This document shows, piece after piece, positions 32,948-35,524 of a DNA stretch of 35,524 bases. A program made the position numbers and the translations under genes. The notes beneath the pieces are model-generated. The model was not told the DNA's origin. It was given only the letters and a program-made list of their open reading frames with translations, and searched no databases. Each line of letters starts with the position of its first letter. The stretch's first letter is position 1. The stretch is from an uncultured Saprospiraceae bacterium (GTDB taxonomy: Bacteria > Bacteroidota > Bacteroidia > Chitinophagales > Saprospiraceae). The stretch lies in contig CALAJP010000302.1 in the NCBI GenBank assembly GCA_937922815.1, forward strand, positions 1-35,524, read 5' to 3'.

Positions 32948-33679
32948 TTATTGCTTTTTTAGTTTTGATATTTTAGCACCATGAAGTAGTCTCTTTTGAA
33001 CCGTATTGCGAGTCAAAACTTCGTAATTACTTATAGAACGAGAACGTTTATTCATCGTAATACTAAAAATATTAGTGGTGTCTAAATGCAGATTATTTTT
33101 GAGCACAATAATATCTAGAAGGTCTTGACCAAAGTCTAAATGGTAATCCATCAGAGTTTGTTTATCTAGGTTGAATTTATTTTCTTCTAACCAATTTAGA
33201 AAATTAATCTTTATGTTTTTATATAAATTATTATCATAAAGTTCTGTAGATAACCAAATATATGGGCGATTAGTGTCTAATCGAGAAAGGTATTTCACTT
33301 CTCCATCCCAAATAAATTCGTAAAGGTTTTGTTTTTCAAGTACAATAAGCGTACATGCTTCTACTTTCTCTAAATTTTCTTTCTCGGTAAAGTCGGCGAT
33401 AGAATCATATTGGAAATACTTTAGTAGTATTTCACTTGCCGATTTTTGATTTTTTTTAGGTTTGTAGTGCCTAGTGATAGCCCCTTTGAGTAGTGCAGCG
33501 GAACGATCTTCTCCCATTGCAGTCCAAAAATCTCCATTTAGTTTTTGGAATGGAAAGAATATTTTATTTCCATTAACCGTTGTACTAGATATGCCTTTGG
33601 CAGTATTCACAATATAAGTATTGTGCTGCATTATTAAAGACTTATTGTCTGAGTTAGGTATGAATGTTAAGATGCTCAA
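32948..33679 (-). CDS. Divergent TANGO2/NRDE family protein lacking the N-terminal Cys
   Basis: The 243-residue protein aligns by pattern with Bacteroidota members of the NRDE (TANGO2) family. The N-terminus SILTFIP matches the usual CTVTFIP; NGNKIFFPFQKLNGDFWTAM matches the segment after NRDE; IWLSTELYDN and NIKINFLNWLEEN match the middle; and IFSITMNKRSRSI matches the end. The start is TTG at 33679, and the family alignment supports it. Two hallmarks are missing: residue 2 is Ser instead of Cys, and the NRDE signature is replaced (QHNTYIVN). The family is Ntn-hydrolase-like and linked to haem or lipid handling, but a catalytic role is unlikely here. Confidence 0.72.
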   Translation of the reverse strand: MSILTFIPNSDNKSLIMQHNTYIVNTAKGISSTTVNGNKIFFPFQKLNGDFWTAMGEDRSAALLKGAITRHYKPKKNQKSASEILLKYFQYDSIADFTEKENLEKVEACTLIVLEKQNLYEFIWDGEVKYLSRLDTNRPYIWLSTELYDNNLYKNIKINFLNWLEENKFNLDKQTLMDYHLDFGQDLLDIIVLKNNLHLDTTNIFSITMNKRSRSISNYEVLTRNTVQKRLLHGAKISKLKKQ

Positions 33680-33963
33680 GGTCGTTTGTATTATATGATT
33701 CTGTTTAAAATTACTACATTTCGAGCAAAAATGTTGCTTTTCGACGTTATTTTAACAGATAAAATCCTCTTTAATACAATAAACCCTCTAAATCATTAGG
33801 TATTATTACGAGTTGGATTGTATGAGAGAAAAAACAGGAATTTTTATTTCAATCAAGGAAAGCACGGAATCTAATACCCATAGGTATTAAGATGAGTACT
33901 TGACGAAGAGTGAAGTAAAAAGAACATTTTTAATCCATATAAATTCGTTCGTAATAATGTCTA

Positions 33964-34944
33964 TTAATCAAAAGATTGATTCATTTTATCAGACGCATTT
34001 ACCAATTGTTGGTATTCATCATTTGTAAGACCATCAAGAACAAAATGAATAGGGTTTACTTTTTTACCATCTTTCACTACTTCGTAATGAAGGTGAGGTG
34101 CGGTAGAAGTTCCTGTATTACCAACAGTTCCTATGACTTGTCCACGTTTTACTTTCTGTCCTTTTTTTACATTTACTGACCCCATGTGAGCATAAAGTGT
34201 TGAATACCCAAAACCATGGTCGATTACAATATTAAGACCATACCCTGTTCTTTTGTATTCTACTCTTGAGATTTTACCATCACCCGTTGCATAAATCTTA
34301 GTTCCTTTAGGTGCTGAAAAATCAAGCCCCGCATGGAATTTTCTTCTTTTATAAATTGGGTGAATTCTATAACCAAAACCAGAAAGGTACTTGATTTGTC
34401 TATTGAGCTTGTCTGCTCTGATAGGTTTTATAGAAGGGATAGAAGCAAATTCTTTTTCTTTAAATAAAGCTTTTTGTTCTATTTCTTTCAATGAATTACT
34501 TTGTATTTCTAGTTGTCTAGCTAATTTTTCAGTTTTTGATAATGTTTCTTGTAGAATCTCTCCCGAGAAAGTCATATTGTCAAAATCAAAACCTTTGTGT
34601 CCACCGACACCACCTTCCCAGATATTATTGTCAATAGGTTCCATTCCGAAAACCATTCTATGAACATTTTTATCTGTTTCGTGGATATTAACCAACTTAG
34701 AAGACATTTTATCAACAGTTTGATTAATTTCCAAAAATTTGCCTTGCAATTGGTTCAATTCATTCTTTAAAGCAATCTCATTTGGAGATGGAAAGTATGA
34801 AGTTAATGCAAAACTAATGGCAACAGCACCAAATAAAACTAAGACACAATAGCCCAAAAAACGCATTAATTTCGTTTTAGTTGACGTTTTTACGGGTTCA
34901 AATTGTAGTGTCTCTTTATTATAAAAATAAGTATCCTTTCTCAT
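33964..34944 (-). CDS. M23 family metallopeptidase, membrane-anchored
   Basis: The protein has 326 residues from the ATG at 34944, the family start MRKDTYFYN; an upstream GTG at 34974 is less likely. It has a transmembrane anchor (about 29-48), a coiled-coil region (about 52-165) and a LytM/M23 domain (about 185-300). Zinc ligands His204 and Asp208 (HAGLDFS) and His286 of HLH (284-286) are present, and His253 is in YAHMG. It cleaves peptidoglycan cross-links or acts in cell-wall remodelling from the periplasmic side. It is divergent from alaS, an arrangement I recall in other Bacteroidota. Confidence 0.93.
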   Translation of the reverse strand: MRKDTYFYNKETLQFEPVKTSTKTKLMRFLGYCVLVLFGAVAISFALTSYFPSPNEIALKNELNQLQGKFLEINQTVDKMSSKLVNIHETDKNVHRMVFGMEPIDNNIWEGGVGGHKGFDFDNMTFSGEILQETLSKTEKLARQLEIQSNSLKEIEQKALFKEKEFASIPSIKPIRADKLNRQIKYLSGFGYRIHPIYKRRKFHAGLDFSAPKGTKIYATGDGKISRVEYKRTGYGLNIVIDHGFGYSTLYAHMGSVNVKKGQKVKRGQVIGTVGNTGTSTAPHLHYEVVKDGKKVNPIHFVLDGLTNDEYQQLVNASDKMNQSFD

Positions 34945-35066
34945 TTTCAGGAAGTTAGTGAATAATCCAAGCACTTTATTTGTTTGTTCAATTAATACAG
35001 CCTTGGCAGGTATCCTCTGGCATCCATAGAATTACTAAGATGTCAAGCTTTCCGAAAAAAGCTAGA

Positions 35067-35097
35067 CAAATGTAATTCATGGAAACCAAATTCCAAA
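35067..35097 (-). promoter_or_regulatory. Promoter of the M23 peptidase gene
   Basis: On the minus strand TTTG (35097-35094) and TACATTTG (35074-35067) are separated by 19 bases, a full match to the Bacteroidota TTTG-N19-TAnnTTTG promoter. Transcription would start near 35061, with a leader of about 117 bases. Confidence 0.65.
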
Positions 35098-35262
35098 ATT
35101 TTTAACATTCCTTGTTTTATAATTTTCTCAAATATAGTTTGTTGTTCGTCTGTCTTCCTCTAACTGTACGATAAAAACTGTGCCATGTTCTAAAAGACAC
35201 CAATACTTTCATAAAAGTTCAGTAAAGTAAATAAAAAAGAAATATTTTTTGTTAAAAGTTTC

Positions 35263-35270
35263 TAATTTTG
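35263..35270 (+). promoter_or_regulatory. Candidate -7 element of alaS
   Basis: TAATTTTG matches TAnnTTTG. The predicted start is near 35275, giving a leader of about 65 bases. There is a TTTG upstream at 35248-35251, but the spacing of 11 is too short for -33. Confidence 0.4.
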
Positions 35271-35339
35271 AGTCTTTAAAAATTGAATTGACTTTTTCCT
35301 AAAACGAACCTTTCTTTTAAGAAAATAAATTTTGTAAAT

Positions 35340-35524
35340 ATGACTGCAAAAGAAGTACGCCAACATTTTTTAGACTTTTTCGCTTCCAAAGGACATAAAA
35401 TTGTTCCTTCTGCTCCTATTGTCAACAAAAACGACCCTACGTTGATGTTCACAAATGCCGGCATGAATCAATTTAAAGACTATTTTCTTGGCAACGCAAC
35501 CCCTCCTAGCACTCGGATTACTGA
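35340..35524 (+). CDS. alaS: Alanyl-tRNA synthetase, 5' part cut by the window end
   Basis: The first 61 residues are visible and match the N-terminus of class II alanyl-tRNA synthetase: [38 protein letters not shown]. It charges tRNA-Ala with alanine. The ATG at 35340 fits the family start exactly. The frame is open to the window edge. It is divergent from the M23 peptidase gene. Confidence 0.97.
   Translation, partial: MTAKEVRQHFLDFFASKGHKIVPSAPIVNKNDPTLMFTNAGMNQFKDYFLGNATPPSTRIT

Larger units (their letters stand above)
34945..35339. other. Divergent control region between the M23 peptidase and alaS
   Basis: This 395-base region has a well-spaced promoter for the minus strand (35067-35097), a TAnnTTTG box for alaS on the plus strand (35263-35270) and an imperfect hairpin (35041-35068). 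No gene is visible. Confidence 0.6.

Noticed and set aside
33872-33889. 7-bp inverted repeat TAATACC-CATA-GGTATTA
   Set aside because: No T-run on either side and weak stem; not convincing as a terminator for the M23 gene.
34391-34663. 90-codon plus-strand frame opposite the M23 gene
   Set aside because: Antisense to the coiled-coil and linker coding region of the peptidase.
35276-35464. 62-codon minus-strand frame opposite alaS
   Set aside because: Antisense to the conserved alanyl-tRNA synthetase N-terminus.

Overview
The window is a chromosomal segment of an AT-rich (about one third G+C) member of the Bacteroidota. The evidence is a type IX secretion (CHU_C, type B) sorting domain, a CarboxypepD_reg-type TonB receptor, DUF3078 and DUF4835 proteins, a Bacteroidota-type RNA polymerase omega/Rpb6 gene after bamD, and promoter-like TAnnTTTG boxes. 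I cannot name the genus; a Saprospirales/Chitinophagales-like lineage is only a guess. I see no rRNA, tRNA, CRISPR array, insertion sequence, phage or plasmid gene. Most of the window is ordinary core genome with a few lineage-specific genes.

Layout. 1-4545 (minus): the start of a gene cut by the window edge (possibly an ECF sigma factor), then a 1453-residue surface protein with about 16 CDS-type repeats and a T9SS tail. 4855-7481: a bacilliredoxin (plus) facing an orphan sensor histidine kinase (minus). 7799-11059 (plus): feoA-feoB and a MerR/B12-type regulator that seems to have lost cobalamin ligands. 11245-14275: NADP isocitrate dehydrogenase (plus) facing a gamma-glutamyltransferase (minus), with a shared terminator. 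14276-14803: a mostly non-coding stretch with a candidate 30-residue membrane peptide that has its own promoter box and terminator. 14804-17497 (minus): Omp85-like protein, nadK and DUF423, tightly packed. 17711-20686 (minus): a DUF3078 protein, then an ECF sigma factor, a 95-residue protein and an MscS-like channel. 20687-21377: a long gene-poor gap. 21378-24768 (plus): bamD, rpoZ-like, coaBC and DUF4835, the order I recall from many Bacteroidota. 24824-28970 (minus): a likely operon of lipoprotein cytochrome c, NAD-dependent epimerase/reductase, SSS symporter and a membrane-anchored Ppx/GppA-like protein. 29094-32297 (minus): rpe and a TonB-dependent receptor. 32461-33679: an unknown membrane protein facing a degenerate TANGO2/NRDE protein. 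33964-35524: an M23 peptidase (minus) divergent from alaS (plus, cut by the window end).

No defence island or obvious new multi-gene machine is visible. The best leads are the MerR/B12 regulator without its cobalamin ligands behind feoAB, the Ppx/GppA-like domain predicted outside the cytoplasm and linked to a sodium symporter, the TANGO2-like protein without its N-terminal cysteine, the 30-residue membrane peptide, the sigma/95-residue/MscS operon, and the repeat giant with a higher-order three-repeat duplication. Five start sites were moved or chosen on family alignment: feoB 8014, merR 10172, rpoZ 22177, rpe 32297 and M23 34944; the sigma factor start was moved to 20686.
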